NCBI RefSeq assembly: GCF_963678635.1
Contig: NC_087062.1
Span: 1,364,001-1,428,000, forward strand
DNA: 64,000 bases
Reading direction: 5' to 3'
Source of the DNA: Symsagittifera roscoffensis
Taxonomy: Eukaryota > Xenacoelomorpha > Acoela > Convolutidae
Of the stretch, positions 53,994 through 64,000 are shown piece after piece. Position 1 is the stretch's first letter. Every line of letters starts with the position of its first letter. The notes under the pieces were generated by a model that saw only the letters and a list, made by a program, of their open reading frames with translations, did no database searches and was not told the origin of the DNA. The translations under genes were made by a program, and so were the position numbers.

Positions 53994-56900
53994 AAATGAC
54001 CGAGCAAACAAATGTCATACGATTCTAATCAGCAATTTCCTGAACTCAGTGACTTCAACCCTCGAGGGGAGACCCTTTTCATTAGTAGCGATTTCATTAA
54101 AAGCATCCAAAATTTGATTTTTACTCTATTTGAATCCCGACTTTCTAGCTATCAGGGGAACGCAGTGGCAGTTAGTCTGTTAGGGGTCAAATTAAACCAA
54201 AAAGTCACCTCCGGGAAGCCAAGTAAATTCCCCATCCGTTCATACTTTTTGGGAGACTTAATTCCCATGCTTCGGTCCAATTACTATCAGACTGTTCTGG
54301 GACTACTTTTCTTTAGTCTTGTTGAAATGCTTTTAATAGATTACTCGCCAAGCTAAACTGAACCCAATGTTTACCAAGTTCAGTTTAGCTTGTTTACCAA
54401 TTAAATTAGTTTACCAATTAAATCCACTACTCAAAGGTTGCAATGTAAAATTGTTTTTTTTTCGGGGTTCGTATCTTATGCCGATTGTTCATCTTTTCGC
54501 GTAAACTGCCTTTTTCCGGTCTGAGGGGGTGTTTTTCCAAATGCTTATAGCTTCCGGCCCAACGGCCGGTTTTGGCTCAAAAGATAATACAAGATGTATC
54601 TTGCCACTACCTATCATCCCTCCAAGTTTCAGCTCCCTGCATTCATTGGAGGCGGATAAACGACTTCCTGAATTTAGGGTTGGGTTTGTGTGTTTTCGGG
54701 CATAAAACCGGAAGTGGGGGTCTTAGGGTCTGGGGTTCCAATCTTAAGCTTCCCTCAATTAGGCCTACAACATACTAGAATTTTAGCCCATTCCAACCGC
54801 TGGTTACCGAGTTCTGATAGGGCGATTTGCACTCCCGGGGACCGTTATCACTTGGGGCCGGGGGTTCGGAAGGCTCTGGAGTTTTGCGGGTCAAATCATC
54901 TCTAGTATCCGTCCTATGAGTTTCATAAAGCTAGCCCCGATAATTTCCATTCGGGGGGGTTGCAAAATCGGTACCGTTTTAAAATCCTGCTTAGTCTCTG
55001 TTTGTTTTGGTCGATTTTGCAACTTAACCAATTGTTTACTCTGCTACTTAGCTCTGTTGATTCGTCAATACCGATCTACGTACTACTCATTAACTTTCTC
55101 TACACTGCATGCATTTCTCAAGGTAAAACTCTCAGCCAAAGTCTGACTTTGGCAAAAATGAGTTGGGATCACCAATCCTACACTAGCTATCGAAAAAAAA
55201 CCATGAATATTTCATTTGTCCTTGCTTGACTTGCTTGCTGGAAAAAAACTTCATCCTCGAACTGCATCTAAAATTTAAACTTTGCTTCACTTGAAATCAA
55301 TGCTTTGAAAACTTTGGATGTTGCGTCAGGAAGCTCGGGATCTAAGCTAACACTGATTTTTTTTTCAAACCGTCCCATCAACTTAAAATGCTCCCCAAAG
55401 TTGCGTAACAAGACTTGCCTAGCTTACAAAACAATGTCTTATGTAAAATTAGTTAAAAACTTGATCGAATTCAAATTTTTGAAAATTACTTCGCTTTAAC
55501 TTTTTTAAGTTTTTGCAGAATGAAGTCTGATCAGATCAAATCATTAGATCACATGAGGTCTTAAAACTAAATTGAGATTCTTTAAATTTGAATTACTGGC
55601 CTTCCTTCTTGTGAAAACGTATATTTTCTCATGAATCTAAATCACAATTTTACGTCAATTTGAAATTGCTTTGCCTAATTTTCTGGCTGAAAAAACTTGT
55701 CGGCTTGTTTAGAATCAAATCAAGGTAGAGCAACCAATTTGAAGTAATCCAAGCCTGTATTGAATGCTTGCTTTCACTTACAGAGGGATCGGATCAAGAC
55801 TTGTTATTGAATTTAATTATACCCAAAGCAAAGCAGAGAAAAAATAGACCTCAAGGAAATACAGAAGGAGGAGGTGTTTCTTGAAAAAATAAGTGAACCT
55901 AGCACCCACAAATCCGAGCGTACAACTTTTTTAGCTTGTAAGAATTCAAACTAAACAAGAGTGGCTGATAAGCCTCAAATTATTCATATCAAAGAAACTC
56001 ATATTAGAAGCTATTTCTCCCAGAAACAAAAAAAATATTGGCCGCCAGAAGTGCGGACAGCTGAACAGAAAACCAGATTCTAATCATCTGAGTACAATAT
56101 GCATCTCAGATCACGATTTAAATAAGATTGATTTTGAGCTCGCTTCGGTTCATTTCAACAAAATTGACCTTGAAACTCCACAAATGATCATGAGCCCCTT
56201 AACTGACCATGAAACCCCGTATTTGACCATGAAACATCATAGCTTTGGTAGGATGAACTCAAATATTTGATGTAAACATCGAATGGAGAGTTTTAAGGAA
56301 CATTTTGAAAACGAAAGAAATTATTTGAAAATTTCAATGCATTCATTATAACGCACAAAAGTTTCAGAGTCCTAAGTGCTGAACTCCCACCTTAAGGCTT
56401 TTTAGGTTTTGGCATGACCTTAATGAAATTTGAAGACGTAAATGGACGATTTTTCTTATTTCGTCTTGGTGATATGTATATGTGTATAAGTGAAGTTTGA
56501 GATGAAATAGTTAAAATAAAAATGTCATGTGCTTTGATTTAGCTTCAAACAATTAAGTTCAAAATTCTGAAATAAAGGCGAAACAGACTCCGTGTAATGA
56601 CCAAAATTGAGGGTAGTAGTTTACTAATCGCGATGATCCCGCAATGATCCCACAAGGGAGTCCTACCATAAGGGTGGGTACCGTGGGAAAATAAAAACCA
56701 TAGAGGTGGGTACCTTGGGAAAATTAGAACTAAATGGGTGGCACCGTGGGAAAATAAAAACTCAGGGTTGCTACCGTGGGAAAAATCGAAATCACAGGAG
56801 CTCCAAAACTTTGGAAAACCTGTTGGAGGGGGCATCGGTTCAGACTGAATATTACGTGCTTCTTCCTCTGAAAAGAAAAGATTAAAACCTGAAAAACTTT

Positions 56901-57600
56901 CTACTGATTAAAACAGCAGCACAAGGAGTAACTTTCCATCGCCTTTGTGAAGTTTGGACTATTGAGTTGATATGAGTGGCGGTGTTATGAATAATCTTGA
57001 ATTTTGTGTAGCGTAGTTTAACTATAGCTACCAGTGGGCTGTTTCCTTAATTTGAGCTATGCTAAAAGCGTTGTAAACGTTTTGGCAAATCAATAGCAAC
57101 CACGAGCAGTGTCCGCGTTGGGACTGAACGTATGGATGATTCGATTACATGGTAAATTGATTTTAGGTAGTAAAAAAGCTATAAAACTAGAAGATAAAAA
57201 ATATTTTGAAAAATGAAAAAATGAAAACTTTTCAAAGTCTGTTAAACTTAAACACTGTGAAAAATGGGCTTCCGGGTCTGTAGGGGACCTGAAATTTTGC
57301 ACCTAGAAGATATTACTAGCAAACAGGTCAAACAAATAAAGAAAGTGTTTTGTCTAAGAACTCGAGCAAAATTGAAACAAAAATCGATAAGTGTTTACAA
57401 AATTATTCAGTATTGGAAAACTGTAAGCCAGGAAAACTGGGGACTGAGAGTGGTGATCACGCTTAGACAAAAAAAATGAAGTATTCAAATAAACAATAAA
57501 ACTATTTATGTTTTGAAATTGTACTTTAAAAAAACTTATTAAAGATACCTGCATGGTTATTTTCATTTCTACCGGCTGAAAGTTCAGCAGGTCGAACAAG
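53994..57600. other. Compositionally distinct region without recognised genes
   Basis: 53994-55000 is noticeably more GC-rich (for example GGGGCCGGGGGTTCGG near 54856). One 114-codon plus-strand frame (54012-54356, MSYDSNQQFPELSDFNPRGE) has no recognised relative. 55000-57600 is AT-rich again. A few TGACCATGAAAC repeats are at 56158-56236. No domain seen in any frame. Confidence 0.35.
56672..56810. repeat. Degenerate ~32-bp tandem repeat, about 4 units
   Basis: Units resemble GGTGGGTACCGTGGGAAAAT followed by AAAAAC. The minus-strand open frame across it (56545-56835) with repeated FSHG is a by-product. Confidence 0.75.
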
Positions 57601-57633
57601 TGTTGGAAAAAAATACAAAACGAAAATGGAGAA

Positions 57634-57932
57634 GCAAAGAGTTACTTCATTCGACTTGGAAATCATTAACAAGATTTATTCGACTGTGAAAAAAATCTAA
57701 CCGGAAATTTCTGACCGCCGAATTCATTTTCTGGCTGCATGTTCTTTGTTTTTATTTTCCAATGAAAACGATAAAAATTATGACGTTGCTAATGTACTTC
57801 GGTCATCTGAAGTCTTATTGAAAGAAGCAATTCATCATTGGACAAATATTGTAACGAATCAAAATATTACGTCTGCATGCAATTTTACACGGTGCAGCGG
57901 GATTTTTTCACGAAGTTTGTAATACTGGTCCC
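57634..57932 (+). pseudogene. Unrecognised coding-like stretch, Mav3 region
   Basis: ATG at 57634 (MEKQRVTSFDLEIINKIYST), one TAA near 57702, then open to TAA near 57930 (DVANVLRSSEVLLKEAIHHW). Helical in character. No match to Mav1/Mav2 genes seen. Confidence 0.3.
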
Positions 57933-58218
57933 ACCTACTGTGATACGCTACTCTGGAAGTGTTACAACAGCTGGATTGGTCAATTGGGTGGTACTGTTTT
58001 CTGTTTATCTGTTAAACCGGCAAAATTAACTTTCTATCAATTGTTAGAATGTTGAAGGAAAGATCATTCGAGCTAGACTTGGAATGACTTCGCCATAGAA
58101 AAAGCACTTTTATAGTTAGCGAAATAGCCATTACAACATCGTATTATAACAATTTTCTTAATTTTCTGCATACACTCCTTTTCAACTCACTTCCAAAATT
58201 TTAAGAAGTAGCGCACAT

Positions 58219-58490
58219 TTGATTAACAAACAGCTTGCACGGAGCGGCGATCAACAATGCAGCGATCAATTTTATTTGAACCAAAATCAAATTATTCAGT
58301 CGAAATTTCGTTTTGAGAAAACTGAATTTCTTGTAAAGTACCTGGATAGAAAAGCCGAGAATCTTGATAAATTGGGTTGCCCAATATTTGAAACTTACCT
58401 TTCAGAGTTTAATAAACATTTGGATCATTACAACTAGAGCAACCACTGCGCCCTGAAGAAAAGCAAAGTCTTTTATGACTGGCTGAAAAG
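58219..58490 (+). pseudogene. DIE-motif protein, C-terminal part, Mav3
   Basis: FEKTEFLVKYLDRKAENLDK, LGCPIF, then after one stop NHCALKKSKVFYDWL. It aligns by eye with the EKCKILSEFLE ... CPKIENL ... HCAERKAFAYG path of the Mav2 protein, in the right place upstream of the ATPase. The N-terminal DxE part was not found. Confidence 0.5.
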
Positions 58491-59075
58491 TGAGCAGCAA
58501 CGAAACACTGACAAAATTGGAGACATACCTACTTAAAATTTTAGTGTTATGTGCTTGAACGACTTCAAAGAAAGACATAAAAATGTCTTTGACCAGAAAA
58601 GAACGAATGAATAGCAGAGATCAAGTGGTTCAGTGGAAAAAACTAGTTATACATTCAGGAGAGGAATTGTCTACTTTACGAAGATTTTCCCAGTGAGTGA
58701 TCAAATCATCTATTTTCAACGACACCAGTGTATCCAAAATGTTGGCCAGTAAACGAGGAGTTTATCTTCCCAGGCTAATCTTTTTACCCAAACGTCAACC
58801 GGGAATTCAAACGGACCTCAGCAGCACCGACCTACCTGAAGAAATAAGTTTAAAAAAGTCTAACTCCAAATAAAATTGTATTTCATTCAAAACCCAATAA
58901 TGTCTCAGCAATTTTTGTAAAGGAATTGTATGACACAATATCAATGACACAAGTAAAGATTGCACAGGTAAAACTTGATACGAATTTTTTTTACTGCTCA
59001 GATGAAAAAATAATAAATTCTTAGTACCACACATTTTTTCTTCCTCAAGGAGAAACGATTGATATAGGTAGATCG

Positions 59076-59125
59076 TATGAGAGGCAGAGAGAGAGAGAGA
59101 AAGAGATAATGAGTGAAAGAGAAAA
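59076..59125. repeat. GA-rich simple repeat
   Basis: (AG)n run with interruptions, about 40 bp. Confidence 0.7.
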
Positions 59126-59409
59126 TCAAATTGAAATCCTGAAATCCTGAATGTCTGAAATAGCAGATCATGCGCTTGATGCGACTATAGTTACTGTCTT
59201 TGTTTGTGATCAAAATAACACCATACAATAATGTTGTTTTGATGCCACAGTTCCCAGGTAAGAAATGGTTTTGTCTCAAAATATTTTTTTAATTTTTTTA
59301 AATTATGTTTTAGAATCTATAACTTTTTTTTACCCAACTAAGCAGTGAAGAACATCAGTTTGGTTTGCAAATATCTCTGGTTTAGCTGAGTACATACTAT
59401 CTAATCCAA

Positions 59410-60010
59410 GGGCATGAATAATGTTATTGATACATCGACAAGGCTATTTATGCCAGTTGTAGGACCTGGAAAAACTGAATTAATTTTCAAATTATTGAAA
59501 AGGAATTTTTTCATCCCAAATTTAGAAAAATTTGATTTTTTTCCAAAGATATTCAACCTATAGCTCGGTAAAAATCAATATTCACAGTATTAAAATCGAT
59601 CTCCTAAAATTTGGTAGACTTGGATGTTTGAGAAACATTGAAAACATTTTACTGCGTTTGATGATAAGGCGAAGAAAATTACAATGATACAAAAATTGGT
59701 AAACTAGCAAAGGCAGGAAGACACAAAGTGTTGCTTGTTATCTATGTCAAACATAACTTATTCCATCAAAAACGGGGTCATGAGCTCCTGTCACATCATT
59801 CTGTTTAAATCACTCCATGATTTTTAGCAACTTGATCATCTAGGCAAGCAACTTAATGAAACCAATTTTTTACGAAATTCGTACGAACAGGCTATAAAGG
59901 ATACCTTCGGACTTCTACCTATAGATTAAGATTACCGAACATCAGAATGTCTTAGACACTCTTCAAACATATTACCTCCTGAGCTCAATTTTCTATTTGG
60001 CATTACATTA
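59410..60010 (+). pseudogene. Packaging ATPase remnant, Mav3
   Basis: A contracted Walker A (VVGPGKTELIFKLLK, missing three residues of the usual GPSGSGKT) at 59455, then PNLEKFDFF. FDDKAKK in place of FDDS lies near 59658, then AGRHK, KHNLFHQK, HIILFKSLHDF, LGKQLNETN, GLLPID and CLRHSSNI. Multiple stops and frame changes. The order and spacing match the Mav1 ATPase. Confidence 0.75.
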
Positions 60011-60099
60011 GACAGAGATGACACCCATCACAAATGAACGCGAAAAAATTATCTAACAATTGAATCCAAGTCAACTACGGAGCTTTATTAGAAAATCAT

Positions 60100-60245
60100 C
60101 AAATACTCATTTATATCAGTCGTCTGCAGATGCTTCCTAATTTTAGTCAACGGTAATGTGCCTGTTAGTTTCCCAAATTTTAATAGTTTTGAAGAAACAT
60201 ACAAGATTTTAATCATCCCAAAAACTAGTCTGGAAAAAAAATAGC
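60100..60245 (+). pseudogene. Small conserved ORF after ATPase, Mav3
   Basis: CRCFLILVNGNVPVSFPNFN, then KILIIPKTSLEKK. Counterpart of the Mav1 small ORF (LVNLLRGELRDL ... TSLHKKK). Here it lies beyond the recognisable ATPase rather than inside it. Confidence 0.5.
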
Positions 60246-60379
60246 TGTTATACTGATTAAACAAGGATTTTATCAAATCAGACCTATACTTTTTTTGCTT
60301 CAAGAATTTGACACCATAATTATGACAGCCTTAGAGTTTGTTCTTGTTCTGAAGCATATTGCTATCAGAGAACAAACCC

Positions 60380-60460
60380 ATGCATTGCAAATTTTGTTCG
60401 GCAACTCTATCAAACAGACAAAACCTTAATTATCATGCTTGAACCGTTCACGACCCAAAA
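60380..60460 (+). pseudogene. C2H2 zinc-finger fragment
   Basis: MHCKFCSATLSNRQNLNYHA, then a TGA and TVH: spacing C-x2-C-x12-H-x4-H, a canonical finger with a stop in the last loop. It lies between the small ORF and the basic-protein tail, where integrase and penton would be expected. It could derive from a displaced polymerase N terminus (Mav1 polymerase has such fingers) or a separate Maverick protein. Confidence 0.5.
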
Positions 60461-60469
60461 ATGCAACAT

Positions 60470-60699
60470 CAGCAACAATTTTTTCCAGCAACACCCCAAA
60501 TATTAGATATAGCAACCCGGAAGAACACACCAAATCAGGCCCTAAAAACACAGTAAAAACACAATCAAAAAGCAATTGGAAGTAGACGCAGCAAATCTTG
60601 ATTGACAACAAAAGAAAATTGGATGTTCTTATTCCAAAGAAACGAACTCCAATAAGAAGGTGCTCCAATTTTTTCACCAACGTTCGAAATGATTTCTGA
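60470..60699 (+). pseudogene. Basic-protein tail, Mav3 copy A
   Basis: Readable basic segments with frame changes, ending FTNVRNDF with TGA at 60697. The capsid ATG at 60689 lies inside this end, close to the ATGA overlap of Mav1/Mav2. Confidence 0.45.
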
Positions 60700-61690
60700 T
60701 TTAATACTAACTTAAGCAACTCACAACTCATTAGATTTATTTGAAAAATCTCCTTTACTCGTTACATTTGAAAAAATGAATTTAATCAAAAAATTAGTCC
60801 ATCATATTCACTTGATGGTCCCATACTCAAATTTGAGTTCTTAGAACACAGAAAAGTTTTTTATCGATCACAAGCGAACTCGATTGGTGATTGTAGCACA
60901 CATCGTTCAAAATAATGATTATGTCAGGTGAACTCATACTACATAGGGAGCGCAACAAGACATGCCATTATTCGATAAAATCCAACTTGATATGTTCAAT
61001 GTCCTTCGAAGGAAAATAATTTCAATATCTTATGCTAATTTTGCACATAGATTTTTCATTGAGACCGAACTCTATCCCGATAGTGATGCAAAACAAACCT
61101 AGCTTGCTTTTCAAGGATATTATTAAGAAGATAATCCGTCAGGTAATGGTGGTGGTTATGGGCGGGCTGACGATGTCGCGGAACCTAAGCTTATCGTAGC
61201 TGCATCTAACGAATTCCATGTATTTGGTAAAATTGCATGTGATTTCTTTTATATGACAAGCTTAAAACAAGTGATGTTACATTTTACAACTTTTGGTTAA
61301 TTAGTGTTGTTACTCTCTGTGAGTAGATCTCCTAATGACTTTGTTATTATGTCAGTGCATCGAGATAAGCCTTATCAACTTCAAATTACCAAAGCTTACC
61401 TATATGTGCGCAAAATGGCAGTAACAAGTTTTGTACTATCATCGATAGGAAAAATTCTGTTGAAAACACCAGCAGTATACAATTGTACTGAAGTTTTATT
61501 GAAGCACTTTTTTTTAATAGCAACTGGTTTACAGAGCTGGCGACAGTTGACGTTTACGTGAAAGAGCCAGCTCGTAGAATGATTGGGGCAATGAGTTCCA
61601 ATGAAGCATACTTGGGTACCAATCGGACAAATCCGTTTCGTTATAAAAAGACTCGGGTTGAATATGATCATTGTGTATCGAAATGGTCTA
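60689..61690 (+). pseudogene. Major capsid protein, Mav3 copy A
   Basis: Pieces in order: RTRLVIVAHIVQNND (60868), FFIETELYPDSDA (61054), NGGGYGRADDVAEPKLIV (61144), NEFHVFGKIACDFFYM (61208), MSVHRDKPYQLQITKAYLYV (61349), KILLKTPAVYNCTEVLL (61450), EPARRMIGAMSSNEAYLG (61564), NRTNPFRY (61621). They follow the same path as the Mav1/Mav2 capsid (LYGRLAIDLF, APIRR..AMNTNSAVAGS) but are much diverged. At about 61690 the frame runs directly into the basic gene of copy B. Confidence 0.75.
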
Positions 61691-62008
61691 CCTTTTGCAA
61701 GTGTTCCAATATACAACAGTTAACTAAAAAGTTGTACAACCCTGCTTTCAATTTAGTTTCAAATGCTTTCAAATTTGGCGATCAGTTGGCTATGAATAAG
61801 TTTGCCCGAATTAATAGAAACAACAACCTGGAAGAAGGCACCAAAACAAGCCTTAAAGCACAGTAAAAATCAAAAAGCAAGTTGGAGGTGGACGCAGCAA
61901 ACCTTGATTGATTAGAAAAGTAAGACGACAACAACAACAAAAAGAAAAACAAAAGTTCGCACTGAGAAGTCGCTCCAATTTGTTATTAACCGTATGAAAT
62001 GATTTCTA
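61690..62008 (+). pseudogene. Basic-protein gene, Mav3 copy B
   Basis: NPAFNLVSNAFKFGDQLAMN, ARINRNNNLEEGTKTSLKAQ, then after a stop or frame change a Lys/Thr/Arg-rich tail. Lies just before a second capsid start. Offset from copy A about 1310 bp. Confidence 0.5.
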
Positions 62009-62476
62009 CTTTAATACCAACTGAAGCAACTCACAGCCCATTAGATTTATTGAAAAAAACTCTTTTAGCCGTGACTTTTGAAAATGCATTAACTCATAAA
62101 ATTGATCCATTTGAATAACCTGATAGTCTCATGCTCGAATTTGAAGTTATGAAAGATAGTAACCAATTCTTTTTATCTTAAACGAACTCGATTGGAGATT
62201 GTAGCACGCATCGTACAAAATAATAGTAAAATCCTGCGAACTCATTTAACAGAGGCAGCAAAACGAGACACGCTATATTTGTCAAAAAATCCTTTTCAAA
62301 TTTTTTTCCGAATGTACAATGTCATTGAATGGCGAAAAGTTTCAACAACACGTCGAGTTTTTATTCACGTGAGAGCGAGCGTGCATCGACATTCCATGTC
62401 CGATCAAACAGAAAATTGCCAAGAACACACTATTGACTTAAATCTTTGCAAGGCAAATGCACAATCACCAGATTAA
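61999..62476 (+). pseudogene. Major capsid N-terminal part, Mav3 copy B
   Basis: ATG at 61999 (MISTLIPTEATHSPLDLL). Then LEFEVMKDSNQFF, and open from 62192: EIVARIVQNNSKILRTHLTE, KNPFQIFFRMYNVIE. Stop at 62474-62476. The EFEV...DSNQFF segment corresponds to EFEFETDCNLYLDM in Mav2. The rest of the capsid gene is missing. Confidence 0.65.
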
Positions 62477-62639
62477 AGAGGTTATCAATTATTGCGAGCT
62501 TTTGAATTATAGATATAGAGGTTGTTTAGCTGCTTCTGCTTCTTCAAGATTTAATTTTGAAAAAAAAACAGCAATTTCATGATAATGAATGCATCTAATT
62601 CCGATCAGTTTGGAAAAGACAGGAATTTCACGAAGAAAA

Positions 62640-63910
62640 TTATAAAAATATGAGACACTTTATCAAGGAAGAAAATACTTATGAAGAAAGCCAAATACTT
62701 ATGAAAAAACCAATCGAACCTGAGAACTAGGTTTTATGTCGACTCTTTTCTGTTTATATTGCCAAGCTGGTAAATTCATCTAGATTTCCTATAGGTTTTA
62801 AGGTTCATGATCATGATATGATGCGTTTTTTTAAACAGACGTTGTTTTAACTTTGTGATGTAATTATTTTGTATTCTAATGGATAACTTTTTTTTGAAAA
62901 AATTTTTTGTTTAACTTCTAAATTTGAACAGTCTAAAAATTTCTTGCAAAAAGCATAATATTTTTGTCCCCGGATATAGTTTAATATCAAGTCCTTCATA
63001 AGACAAAACATGAGCATTCGGTTAAAGTTGCAAAAATTAACACGGCGTTTCTCGTCGCTATACTCTTCGGAAACGCCTTTCGCTGGTGTAGTCAAAAGTT
63101 TAATGAAAAACTTTAAAATCAAACTTTGAACTTATTTTACATAAAAAGTAAAAACGAAAGTCTTTGTTCTAACTCTAGAGGACCATACGCACTCATAATT
63201 AAACTATGAGGCAGTTTATCAAGGGAGGATTTCAAATGCTTATGAAAAAACCAATCCAATCTGAGAACTCGGTTTTATGTGGAATCTTTTTCATTTAGTT
63301 TGATCAAGTGGAAACTTCATCTAATTTCCCATAGTTTTGAAAATTAATTAGCATGATAAGATACGTTTTGTTAAACTTGCGTTTTAAAATTGCAATGTAC
63401 TGGGTTTGTTCTCTAATTTATATCTTTTTTTCCAAAAAATGTATTTTACATTGATTTTGAACAGTCTGAAAAAAACGCATAAAATTTTTGTACCCGGAAA
63501 ATTTTTCATATCAAATACTTCAAATTATGTTGCGTTTTGCTAACGATATGTTGTTTTAAATAGGTGATGTAATTAGTTTGTGTTTTAAGTTATATTGTTT
63601 TTCCAAACGTGTTTTTTTAACATCCAAGTTTGAACAGTCTAAAACGTTCAGAAAAATAAGCATAAAATTTTTGTCCCGAGAATTATTTTCAAATCAAATC
63701 CTTTAAACAATACAGGCATGGCCATTCTACTTAATGCGCAATAGATGCTCGTCGCCGGGAACGCCAAAGCTGGTGTAGTCATTTTTTTAATGAGAGTTTT
63801 TTAATATCAAAGCTTGAATTTCTTTTAATTGGTAACTTGAACAAACAAAGTACTTGTTCTATTTTTAGATGACCATACCCTCTCGTAATAATCTCAATAA
63901 TTTTTGAAAA
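62640..63910. repeat. Degenerate tandem repeat, ~0.55-kb unit plus partial units
   Basis: Recurring landmarks: TTTATCAAGG (62660, 63217), GTTGTTTTAA or GCGTTTTAAAATTG with ATGTA (62838, 63383, 63549), TTTGAACAGTCTRAAA (62925, 63457, 63629), GCTGGTGTAGTCA (63083, 63768) and GGACCATAC / TGACCATAC (63180, 63870). Units differ a lot and some are internally deleted. No coding signal. Confidence 0.6.
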
Positions 63911-64000
63911 CCCAGAAACCCTACACTATCCAATATATCATTAAAACGCTCAATGGTTACAGTAGTAATTAGGTCAGTTTGAGTTTGAATGGATCGAGTC

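Larger units (their letters stand above)
57600..62476 (+). mobile_element. Mav3: divergent Maverick remnant on the plus strand
   Basis: Fragments in the usual order (DIE-motif protein, ATPase, small ORF, basic protein, major capsid), well diverged from Mav1/Mav2 and full of stops. Integrase, penton, protease and polymerase are not seen. Ends unclear. Confidence 0.7.

Noticed and set aside
56545-56835. Minus-strand frame with repeated FSHG
   Set aside because: Translation of a short tandem repeat.

Overview
This is an AT-rich eukaryotic window, most likely from an invertebrate and possibly a nematode. It is dominated by decayed virus-like DNA transposons of the Maverick/Polinton class. No rRNA, tRNA, CRISPR or confident host housekeeping gene was found. 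The organism call is weak: it rests on AT-richness, short introns with CAG acceptors, and the mix of Maverick and Ty3/gypsy elements. Maverick genes occur across animals.

Layout. (1) 1-4727 is a near-identical partial tandem copy (Mav1') of 6587-11309. (2) About 5140-25165 is a Maverick (Mav1). Its minus-strand block, in transcription order, is: a second and a first PC4-like protein, a YGNS-motif protein, a DIE-motif protein, a small membrane protein, the packaging ATPase with an overlapping small ORF, a small conserved protein, integrase, penton, a small basic protein, major capsid protein, a membrane/Cys ORF and an adenain-like protease. On the plus strand lie two small ORFs behind a TATA box, and a zinc-finger-headed protein-primed DNA polymerase B. 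(3) 25165-33300 is AT-rich sequence without clear genes; it holds one MITE-like repeat. (4) 33300-43090 is an array of about 0.9-kb and 1.96-kb duplications. These contain an orphan gene family, a 30-bp-arm hairpin and pieces of a Maverick end. (5) 43090-50928 is a sister Maverick (Mav2) with the same minus-strand order. It lacks a polymerase and is cut off on the right. (6) About 51070-53993 is a truncated Ty3/gypsy LTR retrotransposon on the minus strand. It keeps a 5' LTR, a primer-binding-like site, gag and protease, then joins directly to an integrase fragment; no reverse transcriptase was found. (7) 53994-57600 is compositionally different sequence with no recognised gene. (8) About 57600-62476 holds remnants of a third, divergent Maverick (Mav3) on the plus strand, with its basic-protein/capsid pair partly duplicated. 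(9) 62640-63910 is a degenerate tandem repeat.

How the genes work together. Polymerase B copies the element, the integrase inserts it, the ATPase would pump DNA into shells of the double-jelly-roll capsid and penton proteins, and the protease would mature them. Nearly every gene carries stops, frameshifts or lost key residues, so these copies are relics. The striking feature is repeated local duplication. One poly-A/T stretch in the integrase gene served as a breakpoint in at least two independent rearrangements.
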